NCBI GenBank assembly: GCA_041228285.1
Contig: CP166133.1
Span: forward strand, 2,017,380 to 2,081,379
DNA length: 64,000 nucleotides
Origin: Neisseriaceae bacterium CLB008
GTDB lineage: Bacteria > Pseudomonadota > Gammaproteobacteria > Burkholderiales > Neisseriaceae
Direction: 5' to 3'
Below are positions 9,552 through 19,164 of this stretch, in pieces; within the stretch, counting starts at the first letter, position 1; each line of letters opens with the position of its first letter. Position numbers and translations under genes: made by a program. The notes below the pieces were generated by a model. It ran no database searches, was not told the origin of the DNA, and was given only the letters and a program-made list of their open reading frames with translations.

Positions 9552-10043
9552 ATGATTAAGCTAACCACCAACTTTGGTGACATCACTATTGAATTGGACC
9601 ACGAAAAAGCCCCAGTGACCGCTAAAAACTTCGAAACCTACGTTTCTGAAGGCTTTTACGATGGCACCATTTTTCACCGCGTGATCGATGGTTTCATGAT
9701 CCAAGGCGGCGGTTTTGATCAAAGCATGAATCAAAAAGCCACCCACGACACCATCGAAAACGAAGCCGCTAACGGCTTGAAAAACGACAAGTACACCATT
9801 GCGATGGCGCGTACCATGGCACCTCACTCTGCCAGCTCACAGTTTTTCATCAACGTAAAAGACAACGCCTTTTTAAACTTCACTTCTGCTGACGCAAACG
9901 GCTTTGGCTACTGCGTATTTGGCAAAGTGGTTGAAGGCACCGACGTTGTAGACGCCATCAAAGCAGTGAAAACCGGCAATGCAGGCATGCATCAAGATGT
10001 GCCTAAAGAAGCCGTAGTGATTGAAAAAGCCGAAATCATCTAA
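9552..10043 (+). CDS. ppiB: Cytoplasmic peptidyl-prolyl cis-trans isomerase B
   Basis: 163 aa single-domain cyclophilin without a signal peptide, beginning [15 protein letters not shown]. It has [14 protein letters not shown] and [11 protein letters not shown], which line the active site. It corresponds to E. coli PpiB, a cytosolic folding helper. The SD AAGGAAG is 5 nt upstream. It is the second gene of a two-gene unit with the periplasmic paralogue and is followed by a strong terminator. Confidence 0.95.
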   Translation: MIKLTTNFGDITIELDHEKAPVTAKNFETYVSEGFYDGTIFHRVIDGFMIQGGGFDQSMNQKATHDTIENEAANGLKNDKYTIAMARTMAPHSASSQFFINVKDNAFLNFTSADANGFGYCVFGKVVEGTDVVDAIKAVKTGNAGMHQDVPKEAVVIEKAEII

Positions 10044-10073
10044 TCGCCCAGCGCGATGCGCTTAAGCGCCATC

Positions 10074-10110
10074 AAATAGGCCACTGACTCCGCTCAGTGG
10101 CCTATTTTTT
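10074..10110 (+). terminator. Rho-independent terminator of ppiA-ppiB
   Basis: AAATAGGCCACTGA and TCAGTGGCCTATTT form a perfect 14 bp stem with a 6-nt loop, followed by TTT. It is one of the strongest hairpins in the window. Confidence 0.92.
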
Positions 10111-10124
10111 AATCTACACTTTGT

Positions 10125-10138
10125 CTGATTTAAATCAT
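10125..10138 (+). promoter_or_regulatory. Possible FNR/CRP-family operator upstream of the anion symporter
   Basis: CTGATTTAAATCAT contains the perfect palindrome TGATTTAAATCA and differs from the FNR consensus TTGAT-N4-ATCAA at only the two outer positions. It lies 174 nt before the symporter ATG in an A+T-rich 200 bp gap that otherwise holds no gene. The distance is long for direct activation, so this is tentative. Confidence 0.3.
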
Positions 10139-10311
10139 TAATCGTTATTTTAAATTTAGCAAATCATCATTATTTAACGCCAAAATCATGTCGTGATGGT
10201 GTACTATGTGCGCAAAATCAGGCGCTCATTCTGTGAGTCCTGACTTTATTGCATGATCAATACAGATAAAAACAATAGTTTATTATTTTATAAAAATACA
10301 AGGAAAAAATT

Positions 10312-11703
10312 ATGGATCAACAGCCTCATCCGACCGACATGTCGAATAAGGATCAGCGCAAAATCGTTAAGGGTCTAGTCATCTGCGTCATTGCCCTGAT
10401 TACTGCCCTCGTTGTTTACCGCGTGTTGCCGTTCGACGATGCCGCCAATAAAGGCCTCGCCCTATTGGTGTTAATCGCCATCCTGTGGTTGACCGAAGCC
10501 ATTCACGTCACGATCACCGCCCTACTGATTCCCGTGATTGCCATCGCCATTGGCCTCCCGGAAATGAACACCAAAACGGCTGTTTCTGCTTTTGCCGACC
10601 CCATCATTTTTCTTTTCTTCGGTGGCTTCGCCCTCGCCTCAGCGCTGCACGTGCAAAAACTGGATAAAAAAATCGCCTTCTGGCTAATTTCCTTATCCGG
10701 CTCCCACTTAGGCGTAACCGCTCTGTCTATTTTTGGCGTGACGGCCCTGCTGTCCATGTGGATCAGCAATACCGCCACCGCCGCCATGATGCTGCCTCTG
10801 GCCATGGGCGTGATGAGCCATATGGACGCCAAATCTGAGCGCCCAACGTTCTTATTTATCCTATTGGGTATTGCCTACTCGGCCAGTATTGGTGGCTTGG
10901 GCACGCTGGTGGGCTCGCCCCCAAACGCTATTGCCGCTAAAGCGCTGGGCCTAGACTTCGTGGGCTGGATGAAGCACGGTCTGCCCTTGATGCTGGTGCT
11001 CATGCCGTTGATGGTTTTGAGCCTATACCTAGTGTTCAAACCCAAGCTAAACCGCAAAATTGAAGTCAACACCGAAAGCATTCCGTGGACGCCTTCACGC
11101 ATCATCGCCATGACTATTTTCATTTTGACCGCCGCCGCGTGGATTGGCGGCAACTGGATTCAAGAACATTTAGGCATCAGCAGCCCTGACACCTTTATCG
11201 CCCTGTGCGCCGCCGTACTGGTGGTGATGTTTGGCGTGACCACCTGGCGTCAAGTGTCGGACAACACCGACTGGGGCGTTTTATTCTTGTTTGGTGGTGG
11301 TTTGACCTTGAGCGCCATCTTGAGATCGTCAGGCGCGTCTGCCGTTTTGGGCGATCAAGTGGCCGCCATTTTCGGCTCAGCCAACCCCTTCATCATTATT
11401 TTAGCCGTAACCACCTTCATCATTATTTTGACTGAGTTCACCAGCAACACCGCTTCTGCCGCCCTATTGGTACCGGTATTTGCCGGCATCGCCGAACAAA
11501 TGGGCATGCCCGCCTCAGTACTGGTGATGATGATCGGTATTGGCGCCTCTTGTGCCTTTATGCTGCCCGTGGCCACGCCACCTAACGCCATCGTCTTTGG
11601 CACCGGCGTCATCAAACAGCGCGACATGATTGTGGCTGGGGGCGTCCTGAACATCATGTGCATCATCGTTCTGTCTTTATGGGGCTACTTCTTCTTGATG
11701 TAA
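10312..11703 (+). CDS. DASS/SLC13-family sodium:anion symporter
   Basis: 463 aa, with 11 to 12 hydrophobic segments. It carries the two SNT signatures of the divalent anion:sodium symporter family, SNTATAAMMLP near residue 150 and SNTASAALLVP near 380; these bind Na+ and the carboxylate substrate. After the first lies GTLVGSPPNAIA and after the second ATPPNAIVFG. Family members carry succinate, malate, fumarate, citrate or sulfate, and the exact substrate cannot be read from sequence; a dicarboxylate is most likely. About 30 hydrophilic N-terminal residues precede the first helix. The SD is AAGGAAA. It stands alone between two terminators, with an A+T-rich upstream region that holds a possible FNR-type site. 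Confidence 0.9.
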   Translation: MDQQPHPTDMSNKDQRKIVKGLVICVIALITALVVYRVLPFDDAANKGLALLVLIAILWLTEAIHVTITALLIPVIAIAIGLPEMNTKTAVSAFADPIIFLFFGGFALASALHVQKLDKKIAFWLISLSGSHLGVTALSIFGVTALLSMWISNTATAAMMLPLAMGVMSHMDAKSERPTFLFILLGIAYSASIGGLGTLVGSPPNAIAAKALGLDFVGWMKHGLPLMLVLMPLMVLSLYLVFKPKLNRKIEVNTESIPWTPSRIIAMTIFILTAAAWIGGNWIQEHLGISSPDTFIALCAAVLVVMFGVTTWRQVSDNTDWGVLFLFGGGLTLSAILRSSGASAVLGDQVAAIFGSANPFIIILAVTTFIIILTEFTSNTASAALLVPVFAGIAEQMGMPASVLVMMIGIGASCAFMLPVATPPNAIVFGTGVIKQRDMIVAGGVLNIMCIIVLSLWGYFFLM

Positions 11704-11712
11704 ACCCACACG

Positions 11713-11736
11713 ATGCCGCCTCAGGGCGGCATTTTT
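11713..11736 (+). terminator. Rho-independent terminator of the anion symporter gene
   Basis: An ATGCCGCC / GGCGGCAT stem (8 bp) with a 4-nt loop is followed by TTTTT, 9 nt past the stop. Confidence 0.9.
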
Positions 11737-11846
11737 GTATTAGAATGGCTTGGGTACCATATCCCTAGGCTGGACGATCGCCTAGCCCTTATAATGGTCC
11801 CACACTGTTCTCAGCTTTTTTCACCTCACACCAAGGAGCCGCTTCG

Positions 11847-12245
11847 ATGCATAAACCCGAAGAAATTATTTTGGCGATCTTAGGCGTGCTGTTCATCGGC
11901 GGCATGGCTTATTTCATTCACGGCTATTACGCCCTACCGCTGCCTTTTGGCCTATACAGCTCGCTGTCGATTGCCCTTTGGACCCTCACCCTCTTCATGC
12001 TGTGGAAGTACAACGCCATGACCTGGCTATGGCCCATCTGGGTCGGTTTGTTTTTTGCCTGCTGGTTCCCAATCTTAAGCTATTGGGCTTCTGGTACCGC
12101 AGCAGGCCAACAAGAAACCTTCTTATTGAGCACGCCTTGGTACAACACTTGGCCCACCAAAACCATCTTGTTTGTGGTGCCCACCCTCTTCGCTTATTAT
12201 GTTGCTTACCGACTACAACAAAAGAAAAAAACCTCGATTATTTAA
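11847..12245 (+). CDS. Small membrane protein of unknown function
   Basis: 132 aa. I do not recognise the family. It has four hydrophobic segments, at about 8-27, 35-54, 60-80 and 105-124, with a Trp/Tyr-rich loop (STPWYNTWPT) between the third and fourth and a Lys-rich tail (QQKKKTSII), suggesting a cytoplasmic C terminus. It has a good SD (AAGGAGC) and its own terminator, so it looks like a real monocistronic gene. It lies between the anion symporter and recA, with no functional link evident. Confidence 0.72.
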   Translation: MHKPEEIILAILGVLFIGGMAYFIHGYYALPLPFGLYSSLSIALWTLTLFMLWKYNAMTWLWPIWVGLFFACWFPILSYWASGTAAGQQETFLLSTPWYNTWPTKTILFVVPTLFAYYVAYRLQQKKKTSII

Positions 12246-12260
12246 TCTTTTGTGAATCAA

Positions 12261-12287
12261 GCGCCCGCACCTAACGGGCGCTTTTTT
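12261..12287 (+). terminator. Rho-independent terminator of the small membrane protein gene
   Basis: GCGCCCG / CGGGCGC (7 bp) with a 7-nt loop is followed by TTTTTT. Confidence 0.88.
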
Positions 12288-12380
12288 AATGGCTTCAGCC
12301 GTGCGTATTCAGTAAATTTGTGCGATAATTAAAGCTTATGTTTAATTATCTGTTTCACCCTACTTACGGAGTCATGCCCC

Positions 12381-13427
12381 ATGTCAGACGATAAAAGCAA
12401 AGCCTTAAGCGCCGCCCTGTCGCAAATTGAAAAACAATTTGGTAAGGGTTCCATCATGAAAATGGATGGCAGCCACAAAGACGAGAACCTACAGGTGATC
12501 TCTACCGGTTCTTTGGGCCTTGACTTAGCCTTAGGCGTGGGCGGACTACCCCGTGGCCGCGTGGTGGAAATCTACGGCCCAGAATCTTCTGGTAAAACCA
12601 CCATGTGTCTAGAAGCCATTGCCCAAGCGCAAAAAAGCGGCGGCGTGTGCGCATTTATTGACGCCGAAAACGCCTTCGACCCAGTTTACGCTCGTAAACT
12701 AGGCGTGATCGTCGAAGACTTATTGGTGTCTCAACCAGATACCGGTGAGCAAGCTCTAGAAATTTGTGACATGTTGGTGCGCTCAGGCGGCATCGACATG
12801 GTGGTCATCGACTCGGTAGCGGCCCTAGTGCCTAAAGCCGAAATCGAAGGTGACATGGGCGACAGCCACGTGGGCCTACAGGCGCGCTTAATGAGCCAAG
12901 CCCTGCGTAAACTGACCGGCAACATCAAAAAAACCAACACCTTGGTGGTGTTCATTAACCAAATCCGCATGAAAATTGGCGTGATGTTTGGTAGCCCTGA
13001 AACCACCACTGGCGGTAACGCATTGAAGTTCTACGCCTCTGTGCGCCTAGACATTCGCCGCATCGGTCAAATCAAAAAAGGCGACGACGTGCTGGGTAAC
13101 GAAACCCGTGTTAAAGTAGTGAAAAACAAGGTTGCGCCACCGTTCCGCCAGGCTGAATTTGACATTCTGTACGGCGAAGGCGTGAGCTGGGAAGGTGAAG
13201 TCATTGACCTAGGCGTGAAGTTCGACATCGTTGAAAAATCCGGCGCATGGTACAGCTACGGCGGCCAAAAAATTGGCCAAGGCAAAGACAACACCCGCAA
13301 TTGGCTAAAAGATAACCCAGAAGTTGCGACCGAAATTGCCACCAAAATCCGTGATGTAGTGGGCCTCAACGTTGACATTACCGAAGGTAAGCTTGACGAA
13401 ACGGACGGCACTTTAGACGATTTATAA
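12381..13427 (+). CDS. recA: Recombinase RecA
   Basis: 348 aa. Walker A is GPESSGKTT at about 68-76; the DNA-binding loop and the [24 protein letters not shown] region (about 190-213) are intact. RecA forms filaments on single-stranded DNA, drives homologous recombination and stimulates LexA-type self-cleavage. The C terminus is short and acidic ([10 protein letters not shown]), as usual. It is monocistronic with a strong terminator. I did not find a convincing LexA box in the 93 bp upstream; recX does not follow. Confidence 0.98.
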   Translation: MSDDKSKALSAALSQIEKQFGKGSIMKMDGSHKDENLQVISTGSLGLDLALGVGGLPRGRVVEIYGPESSGKTTMCLEAIAQAQKSGGVCAFIDAENAFDPVYARKLGVIVEDLLVSQPDTGEQALEICDMLVRSGGIDMVVIDSVAALVPKAEIEGDMGDSHVGLQARLMSQALRKLTGNIKKTNTLVVFINQIRMKIGVMFGSPETTTGGNALKFYASVRLDIRRIGQIKKGDDVLGNETRVKVVKNKVAPPFRQAEFDILYGEGVSWEGEVIDLGVKFDIVEKSGAWYSYGGQKIGQGKDNTRNWLKDNPEVATEIATKIRDVVGLNVDITEGKLDETDGTLDDL

Positions 13428-13442
13428 AGCACCGATACGCCC

Positions 13443-13471
13443 AAAAACGGATGCCTGCCATCCGTTTTTTT
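13443..13471 (+). terminator. Rho-independent terminator of recA
   Basis: AAAAACGGATG / CATCCGTTTTT pair across a 5-nt loop and end in a run of seven T, 15 nt past recA. Confidence 0.9.
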
Positions 13472-13520
13472 GCGTCTAAACATAAAAATATCGCTTCACC
13501 TGCATAAGGAGCAGCACCTC

Positions 13521-14987
13521 ATGATGAGCTTAGAAACCTATCAAGCCTACGTAGCCCAAGGCTATAACCGCATTCCTTTGACCTTAACCGTGCTCGCCGA
13601 CTTAGACACGCCGCTGTCTTTATACCTGAAGCTGGCCAACAAACCGTTCAGCTATTTATTGGAATCGGTCGTGGGCGGTGAGCGCTTTGGACGCTATTCG
13701 TTTATTGGCCTGCCCTGTCGCGACTATCTTAAAGTCGAAGGCAACACCACTTCCGTCTACCTAAACCACGAGCTGACCCAGACCCACAAGGGCGACCCGA
13801 TGGGCTTTATTGAAGCCTATCAGGCCAGCTTTAAAACCCCGGACATCCCCAACCTACCGCGCTTCACCGGCGGCCTCATCGGCTACTTTGGCTACGAAAC
13901 GGTGCATTACTTCGAGCCCAAGCTGCCTAAAAACGACAAAAAAGACGTCATCGGCACCCCCGATATCATGCTCATGCTGTCCGAAGAGCTGGCCGTGATC
14001 GACAACCTATCAGGCAAGATTCACCTCATTGTCTACGCCAATCCAGAAGACCCTAACGCCTACCAAAAAGCCCGCAGCCGCTTAGAAGAACTGCGCATCC
14101 AAACCCGCCAAAGCTACGCCCTACCGCTGTCGTTTGGCAGCCAACAAACCCAGCCGGTGAGCGAATACGGCGAAGACAACTACAAACGTGATGTGGCCGA
14201 CATCAAACAACGTATTTTGGCCGGCGACTGCATGCAGGTGGTGCCATCACAGCGCATGAGCATGCCTTTTAGCGACAACCCCATCAGCCTTTATCGCGCC
14301 CTGCGTACGCTTAACCCATCACCCTATATGTATTACTACCACATGGATGATTTTTACATCGTCGGCGCCTCGCCTGAGATTCTGGTGCGTAAAGAAGCCG
14401 ACACCATGACGGTGCGCCCCATTGCTGGCACCCGCGTGCGCGGCCAAACGCCGGAAGAGGATGCCGCTTTAGCGGCTGACCTCTTAAGCGACCCCAAAGA
14501 AGTGTCAGAACACGTGATGCTGATCGACCTAGGCCGAAACGACGTCGGCCGCGTGGCCAAAACCGGTGCAGTCAAAGTGACCGAGAAAATGTGCATCGAA
14601 AAATACTCCCACGTCATGCACATTGTCTCTAGCGTCGAAGGTGAGTTGCCGCCGCAAACCAAGATGATGGACGTGCTTAAAGCCGCCTTCCCTGCCGGCA
14701 CCCTCTCAGGTGCCCCAAAAGTAAAGGCTATGGAAATCATTCATGAGCTAGAGCCCAGCAAACGCGGCATCTTTGGCGGCGCTGTCGGCTATTTGAGCTT
14801 TAGCGGCGACATGGACGTGGCCATCGCGATTCGTACCGCCATCATCAAAAACCAAACCCTATACGTGCAAAGCGGCGCCGGCATTGTCGCCGACTCCGAC
14901 CCGCAATCAGAATGGGATGAAACCCAAAACAAAGCCCGTGCCGTGGTAAAGGCAGCCCACATGGTTCAGGCTGGCCTAGACGCATAA
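13521..14987 (+). CDS. trpE: Anthranilate synthase component I
   Basis: 488 aa from ATG 13521, which has an AAGGAG SD 9 nt upstream; a reading frame open from 13470 has no supporting SD. It makes anthranilate from chorismate with ammonia supplied by TrpG. The N-terminal domain holds the LLES motif (in [11 protein letters not shown]), part of the tryptophan feedback site in TrpE proteins, so feedback inhibition is likely. The chorismate-binding domain (about 220-480) has [22 protein letters not shown] and [14 protein letters not shown]. trpG is not adjacent; serB follows after 14 nt. I saw no trp leader peptide in the 50 nt before the start. Confidence 0.95.
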   Translation: MMSLETYQAYVAQGYNRIPLTLTVLADLDTPLSLYLKLANKPFSYLLESVVGGERFGRYSFIGLPCRDYLKVEGNTTSVYLNHELTQTHKGDPMGFIEAYQASFKTPDIPNLPRFTGGLIGYFGYETVHYFEPKLPKNDKKDVIGTPDIMLMLSEELAVIDNLSGKIHLIVYANPEDPNAYQKARSRLEELRIQTRQSYALPLSFGSQQTQPVSEYGEDNYKRDVADIKQRILAGDCMQVVPSQRMSMPFSDNPISLYRALRTLNPSPYMYYYHMDDFYIVGASPEILVRKEADTMTVRPIAGTRVRGQTPEEDAALAADLLSDPKEVSEHVMLIDLGRNDVGRVAKTGAVKVTEKMCIEKYSHVMHIVSSVEGELPPQTKMMDVLKAAFPAGTLSGAPKVKAMEIIHELEPSKRGIFGGAVGYLSFSGDMDVAIAIRTAIIKNQTLYVQSGAGIVADSDPQSEWDETQNKARAVVKAAHMVQAGLDA

Positions 14988-15001
14988 GGAAAAACGAACA
15001 C

Positions 15002-15841
15002 ATGAAGTATGCATTGGTATTACAGCACCCACAACTGGCCCAGCTGGATTTAAGCTGGCTTTGGGCTGAGCTTGATCAAACGCCTCATCACCAGGAAGAC
15101 GGCGTGATTCGCCTGACCCAGCCGCAGCCGTTCGCCCTAAGCGCCGAGCAGCATCAGCGACTACAGGCCTTAAAAATTGAAGTCGCCTGCCTGCCTGATC
15201 GCCCCTTGAGCAGCATTGGCCTGATGGTCAGCGACATGGACTCCACCTTGATCACCATTGAGTGTATTGACGAAATCGCCGATCAAATGGGCATCAAGCC
15301 ACAAATTGCCGCCATCACTGAACGCGCCATGCAGGGCGAGCTGGATTTTCGCGCCTCCCTGATCGAACGTGTCGCCCTATTAAAAGGCCTGCCACAAAGT
15401 GCCTTGGCTGACGTGTATGAGCGCAAGCTCAAGCTGACACCTGGCGCCGAAGCGCTGATTAAAACCGCTAAAACCCACGGCATTAAATTCATGCTGGTCT
15501 CAGGCGGTTTTACCTTTTTTACCGATCGCCTCAAAGAGCGCTTAGGCCTAGACTACGCCTACGCCAATGAATTGGAAATCATCGACGGTGTGCTCACCGG
15601 CAAGGTCATTGGCGACATCATCGACGCCGAAGCCAAGGCGCGATTATTGCGTCAGCACCGGGATGAATTAGGGCTCAGCCCCGAGCAAGTCATCGCCATG
15701 GGCGACGGCGCCAACGACATTCCCATGCTCGAAGCCGCCGGCATTGGCGTGGCCTTTCACGCCAAAGAAAAAACCAAAAACCATGCCACTCTTGCTATAG
15801 ACCATTATGGCCTCGACCAGATTAGCCGCTGTTTTGGCTAA
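15002..15841 (+). CDS. serB: Phosphoserine phosphatase
   Basis: 279 aa HAD-superfamily enzyme that dephosphorylates L-phosphoserine, the last step of serine synthesis. The nucleophile motif is DMDSTLI (the first Asp takes the phosphate), motif II is LVSGGFTFF, and the metal site is GDGANDIPML. The first 75 residues form a divergent N-terminal domain, as in other proteobacterial SerB. It follows trpE by 14 nt with its own SD (AAGGA), so the two are probably co-transcribed; serine is also used in the last step of tryptophan synthesis, which may explain the pairing. Confidence 0.93.
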   Translation: MKYALVLQHPQLAQLDLSWLWAELDQTPHHQEDGVIRLTQPQPFALSAEQHQRLQALKIEVACLPDRPLSSIGLMVSDMDSTLITIECIDEIADQMGIKPQIAAITERAMQGELDFRASLIERVALLKGLPQSALADVYERKLKLTPGAEALIKTAKTHGIKFMLVSGGFTFFTDRLKERLGLDYAYANELEIIDGVLTGKVIGDIIDAEAKARLLRQHRDELGLSPEQVIAMGDGANDIPMLEAAGIGVAFHAKEKTKNHATLAIDHYGLDQISRCFG

Positions 15842-15904
15842 GGATTCGCAGCTCGTCGACCACGATAGTCGCTGACTATTGAGCATTGCTCGCATCCTCG
15901 CTTA

Positions 15905-15929
15905 ATAGTTGACTAATTTAGTAGGAAAT
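15905..15929 (+). promoter_or_regulatory. IscR type 1 operator
   Basis: The 25-bp site starts ATAGTTGACT, has AATTT in the middle and ends AGTAGGAAAT. The left half matches the E. coli type 1 consensus for [2Fe-2S]-IscR (ATASYYGACTR) exactly; the right half matches at AGT and diverges after that. It overlaps the -35 element of the isc promoter, so binding would block RNA polymerase. Placement 42 nt upstream of iscR is the expected autorepression layout. Confidence 0.8.
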
Positions 15930-15937
15930 AGGATAAT
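15909..15937 (+). promoter_or_regulatory. Sigma-70 promoter of the isc operon
   Basis: The -35 box is TTGACT (15909-15914) and the -10 box GATAAT (15932-15937), with a 17-nt spacer. Transcription should start near 15944. The -35 box lies inside the IscR operator. Confidence 0.75.
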
Positions 15938-15970
15938 CCAGATCAGTAAAGCATTTACAAGGTGAATATT

Positions 15971-16438
15971 ATGCGCCTAACAACCAAGGGGCGATTTGCA
16001 GTAACGGCCCTCTTAGATGTGGCCATGCACCACGACGAAGGGCCCGTTAGCCTTTCTGCGATTAGTGAACGCCGACAGATTTCACTCTCCTATTTAGAGC
16101 AACTGTTCAGCAAGCTGAGAAAAGCCGGCCTAGTCGCCAGCTTAAGAGGCCCAGGCGGCGGTTATTCATTGAATAAACCCCTGCACGAGATCAGCGTCGC
16201 TGCCATTGTGCACGCCGTCGATGACTCGCTGGACGCCACCCAATGTAATGGGAAATCAAACTGCATGGGGCACACCCAATGCTTGACCCACGACCTTTGG
16301 GAAAACCTCAACAAAACCATAGGGGACTATTTGTCCGGCATCACATTGGCAACTTTAATCGAGCATGGCCAAAACAAACAGCGCTTACACACTGCACAAA
16401 CACATCCGATGGCGGTGGTGGTAAGTACCCCTAACTAA
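15971..16438 (+). CDS. iscR: Fe-S cluster-responsive transcriptional regulator IscR
   Basis: 155 aa Rrf2-family regulator. The winged helix at about 1-70 includes the recognition helix [13 protein letters not shown]. The cluster ligands C92, C98, C104 and H107 are at exactly the E. coli positions ([16 protein letters not shown]). With a [2Fe-2S] cluster it represses the isc operon; without it, it regulates other genes. ATG 15971 has an AAGGTG SD 6 nt upstream; a GTG at 15962 is part of that SD. It is the first gene of a complete isc operon whose promoter overlaps a type 1 IscR site, so autoregulation is well supported. Confidence 0.97.
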   Translation: MRLTTKGRFAVTALLDVAMHHDEGPVSLSAISERRQISLSYLEQLFSKLRKAGLVASLRGPGGGYSLNKPLHEISVAAIVHAVDDSLDATQCNGKSNCMGHTQCLTHDLWENLNKTIGDYLSGITLATLIEHGQNKQRLHTAQTHPMAVVVSTPN

Positions 16439-16463
16439 CACGTACCATACAAGAGCAAAAACC

Positions 16464-17681
16464 ATGAGCCAAATTAAAACACCGATTTACTTAGACTACG
16501 CAGCCACCACGCCGATCGACCCACGCGTGGCGGAAAAAATGATTCCTTACCTATACGAAGAGTTCGGCAACCCTGCCAGCTCTAGCCATAGTTTTGGTTG
16601 GACCGCTGAAGAAGCGGTTGAAAACGCCCGTCAAGAGATCGCTCTATTGTTAAACTGTGACAGCAAAGAAGTGGTGTTCACTTCTGGCGCCACAGAATCT
16701 AACAACTTAGCGATTAAAGGTGCGGCTCATTTCTACCAAAGCAAGGGCAAACACCTCATCACCGTTAAAACCGAACACAAAGCCGTTTTAGACACCATGC
16801 GTGAGCTAGAGCGTGAAGGTTTTGAAGTAACCTATCTTGACGTGCAAGACAATGGCCTACTAGACCTTGAAGTATTCAAAGCGGCCATCCGCCCTGACAC
16901 CATTTTGGCCTCTGTGATGTGGGTCAACAACGAAATTGGCGTGATTCAAGACATTGAAGCCTTAGGCGCAATTTGCCGTGAAAAAGGCGTGATTTTCCAC
17001 GTTGACGCAGCACAAGCAACCGGCAAAGTGGCCATCGATTTAAGCCACGTTAAAGTCGATTTATTGAGCATGTCTGGCCATAAAACCTACGGTCCTAAAG
17101 GCATTGGCGCTCTATATGTGCGTCGTAAACCTCGCATTCGCCTAGAAGCACAAATGCACGGCGGTGGCCACGAACGCGGCTTCCGCAGCGGCACCTTAGC
17201 CACCCATCAAATTGCTGGCATGGGCGAAGCCTATCGCCTAGCTCGTTTAGAAATGGACGCCGACCGTGAACACGCCCTTGTGTTGCGCAACCGCTTCTTA
17301 GACGCGGTAAAAGACATTGAAGAAGTGTACGTTAACGGCGACTTAGACCAACGCGTACCGCAAAACCTAAACGTGAGCTTTAACTTTGTGGAAGGTGAAA
17401 GCCTGATCATGGCGGTTAAAGAACTGGCCGTTTCCAGCGGTTCTGCCTGTACTTCGGCCAGCCTTGAGCCTTCTTACGTTTTGCGCGCTCTAGGGCGTAA
17501 CGATGAATTGGCCCACAGCTCGCTGCGCATTACCTTTGGCCGCTTCACCACCATTGAACAAATTGATTATGCAGCACAGCTGATTAAAGATAAAATCGGC
17601 AAATTGCGCGACCTATCGCCTCTATGGGAAATGCACTTAGACGGCGTAGACTTAAGCACCGTTGAATGGGCTGAGCACTAA
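16464..17681 (+). CDS. iscS: Cysteine desulfurase IscS
   Basis: 405 aa PLP enzyme that takes sulfur from cysteine as a persulfide and passes it to IscU, tRNA thiolation and other acceptors. The PLP lysine is in [10 protein letters not shown]. The mobile catalytic loop [14 protein letters not shown] carries the active cysteine; its position and the C-terminal [10 protein letters not shown] tail (which contacts IscU) are typical of the group I enzyme. It is the second gene of the isc operon, 25 nt after iscR. Confidence 0.98.
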   Translation: MSQIKTPIYLDYAATTPIDPRVAEKMIPYLYEEFGNPASSSHSFGWTAEEAVENARQEIALLLNCDSKEVVFTSGATESNNLAIKGAAHFYQSKGKHLITVKTEHKAVLDTMRELEREGFEVTYLDVQDNGLLDLEVFKAAIRPDTILASVMWVNNEIGVIQDIEALGAICREKGVIFHVDAAQATGKVAIDLSHVKVDLLSMSGHKTYGPKGIGALYVRRKPRIRLEAQMHGGGHERGFRSGTLATHQIAGMGEAYRLARLEMDADREHALVLRNRFLDAVKDIEEVYVNGDLDQRVPQNLNVSFNFVEGESLIMAVKELAVSSGSACTSASLEPSYVLRALGRNDELAHSSLRITFGRFTTIEQIDYAAQLIKDKIGKLRDLSPLWEMHLDGVDLSTVEWAEH

Positions 17682-17766
17682 ACGGCCCTGAGGATCATCC
17701 TCGGACACACACTTATAACAACGATCGGCCAACCACGGTTGGCCAGACAGCACTAGGAGCATAAAC

Positions 17767-18150
17767 ATGGCTTATAGCGATAAAGTAATTGACCATTATG
17801 AGAATCCTCGTAACGTGGGTTCATTTGAAAAAGGCGACGACAGCGTAGGTACCGGCATGGTCGGCGCCCCAGCCTGTGGCGACGTGATGAAGCTGCAAAT
17901 TAAAGTCAGCGAAGATGGCGTGATCGAAGACGCACGCTTTAAAACCTACGGTTGTGGCTCTGCCATTGCCTCTTCTTCTTTGATCACCGAATGGGTGAAA
18001 GGCAAAACCCTAGACGAAGCTATGGCGATTAAAAACAGCGCCATCGCTGAAGAACTAGAGTTACCGCCGGTAAAAGTACACTGCTCTATTTTGGCCGAAG
18101 ACGCCATCAAAGCCGCAGTGGGCGACTACAAAAAGAAACACAATCAATAA
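17767..18150 (+). CDS. iscU: Fe-S cluster scaffold protein IscU
   Basis: 127 aa. The three cluster-ligand cysteines are in GAPACGD, TYGCGSA and KVHCSIL, with the Asp after the first Cys. The LPPVKVHC segment just before the third Cys is the peptide recognised by the chaperone HscA. IscU assembles [2Fe-2S] clusters with sulfur from IscS and releases them with help from HscA/HscB. The gap from iscS is 85 nt. Length is one residue short of E. coli IscU. Confidence 0.98.
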   Translation: MAYSDKVIDHYENPRNVGSFEKGDDSVGTGMVGAPACGDVMKLQIKVSEDGVIEDARFKTYGCGSAIASSSLITEWVKGKTLDEAMAIKNSAIAEELELPPVKVHCSILAEDAIKAAVGDYKKKHNQ

Positions 18151-18213
18151 TTGATTCACCGCTGCCTAGGCCAAGGCTTAGGCAGCCATGACTGCAACTA
18201 GGGGTATTAATAT

Positions 18214-18534
18214 ATGATTACCTTATCTGAACGAGCCGCGAATCATATTCAGAATTTTCTTAACAGCCGTGGTAAAGGCATAGGCATCCGCCTAGGCGTA
18301 CGCACCAGCGGTTGTTCTGGCATGGCCTACGTATTGGAATTTGCCGACGAAGCCAACACCGACGACATGGTTTTTGAGTACTTTGGCGTCAAAGTCATCA
18401 CCGACCCAAAAAGCCACGTCTACCTTGATGGCACCATGCTGGACTACACAAAAGAAGGCCTGAACGAAGGCTTTAAGTTTGAAAACCCAAACGTGACTGA
18501 CGAATGTGGCTGTGGCGAAAGCTTCCACGTTTAA
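18214..18534 (+). CDS. iscA: Iron-sulfur cluster assembly protein IscA
   Basis: 106 aa A-type carrier. It has the three conserved cysteines, in TSGCSGMAY and the C-terminal CGCGESF. It carries iron or a preassembled cluster from IscU to target proteins. It is in the usual fourth position of the isc operon. Confidence 0.97.
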   Translation: MITLSERAANHIQNFLNSRGKGIGIRLGVRTSGCSGMAYVLEFADEANTDDMVFEYFGVKVITDPKSHVYLDGTMLDYTKEGLNEGFKFENPNVTDECGCGESFHV

Positions 18535-18591
18535 ACCGTCTCACACCAGCTTAAGATGGACAGCCAGCTTGAGCGTAGCGATGATCACTCC

Positions 18592-19107
18592 ATGACACAA
18601 AACCATTTCAGCCTGTTTGGGCTGCCTACCGCTTTTGATCTTGATACGGCCGCTTTGAGCGCCACCTACCTAAAGTTAGCGGCAGCCTGCCACCCGGATA
18701 AATTTGCCGGTGCCAGCGCCTTCGAACAAAAACAGTCACTGATGATGGCCTCCAACGTCAATGAAGCCTATCGCACCCTCCAGCAGCCGCTTGATCGCGC
18801 CAGCTATCTGCTCAGCCTGCACGACATAGACGCCGACGACCCTCTGCACACTCAGTTTGAACCTGAGTTTTTGATGCAGCAAATGGGCTGGCGAGAAGCC
18901 TTAGAAGACGCCCAGCAGGCGCAAGATGTGCCTGCCCTACTGGCGTTAGCTGATGACGTGCAAGCACAGCTGTCTGACCTCTTGACCACCTTATCCACCA
19001 CCTTCCAACAGGAAGATTATGCCGCAGCCGCGACGCTGGTTCGCCAAGGCCGATTTATGGATAAGCTTACCCAACAAGTGCATCAAGCCCTCGACGCCTT
19101 CGCCTAG
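18592..19107 (+). CDS. hscB: Fe-S assembly co-chaperone HscB
   Basis: 171 aa J-domain protein. The J domain covers about 1-75 with HPD in CHPDKF, followed by the HscB-specific FEPEFLMQQM helix region that binds IscU. It delivers IscU to HscA and stimulates its ATPase. ATG 18592 gives the family N terminus (F.LF..P..FD); an ATG at 18556 would add 12 residues unlike the family, though neither has a strong SD. Confidence 0.94.
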   Translation: MTQNHFSLFGLPTAFDLDTAALSATYLKLAAACHPDKFAGASAFEQKQSLMMASNVNEAYRTLQQPLDRASYLLSLHDIDADDPLHTQFEPEFLMQQMGWREALEDAQQAQDVPALLALADDVQAQLSDLLTTLSTTFQQEDYAAAATLVRQGRFMDKLTQQVHQALDAFA

Positions 19108-19164
19108 CCACACTCGGCAGCGTACCCCGCTTGATGTCATCAACACAAAAGTTAAAGTAGATTT

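Noticed and set aside
15864-15880. Inverted repeat GATAGTC-GCT-GACTATT between serB and iscR, considered as a second IscR site or terminator
   Set aside because: It lacks the IscR type 1 spacing and has no T run. It may be a weak terminator for trpE-serB but I cannot support that.
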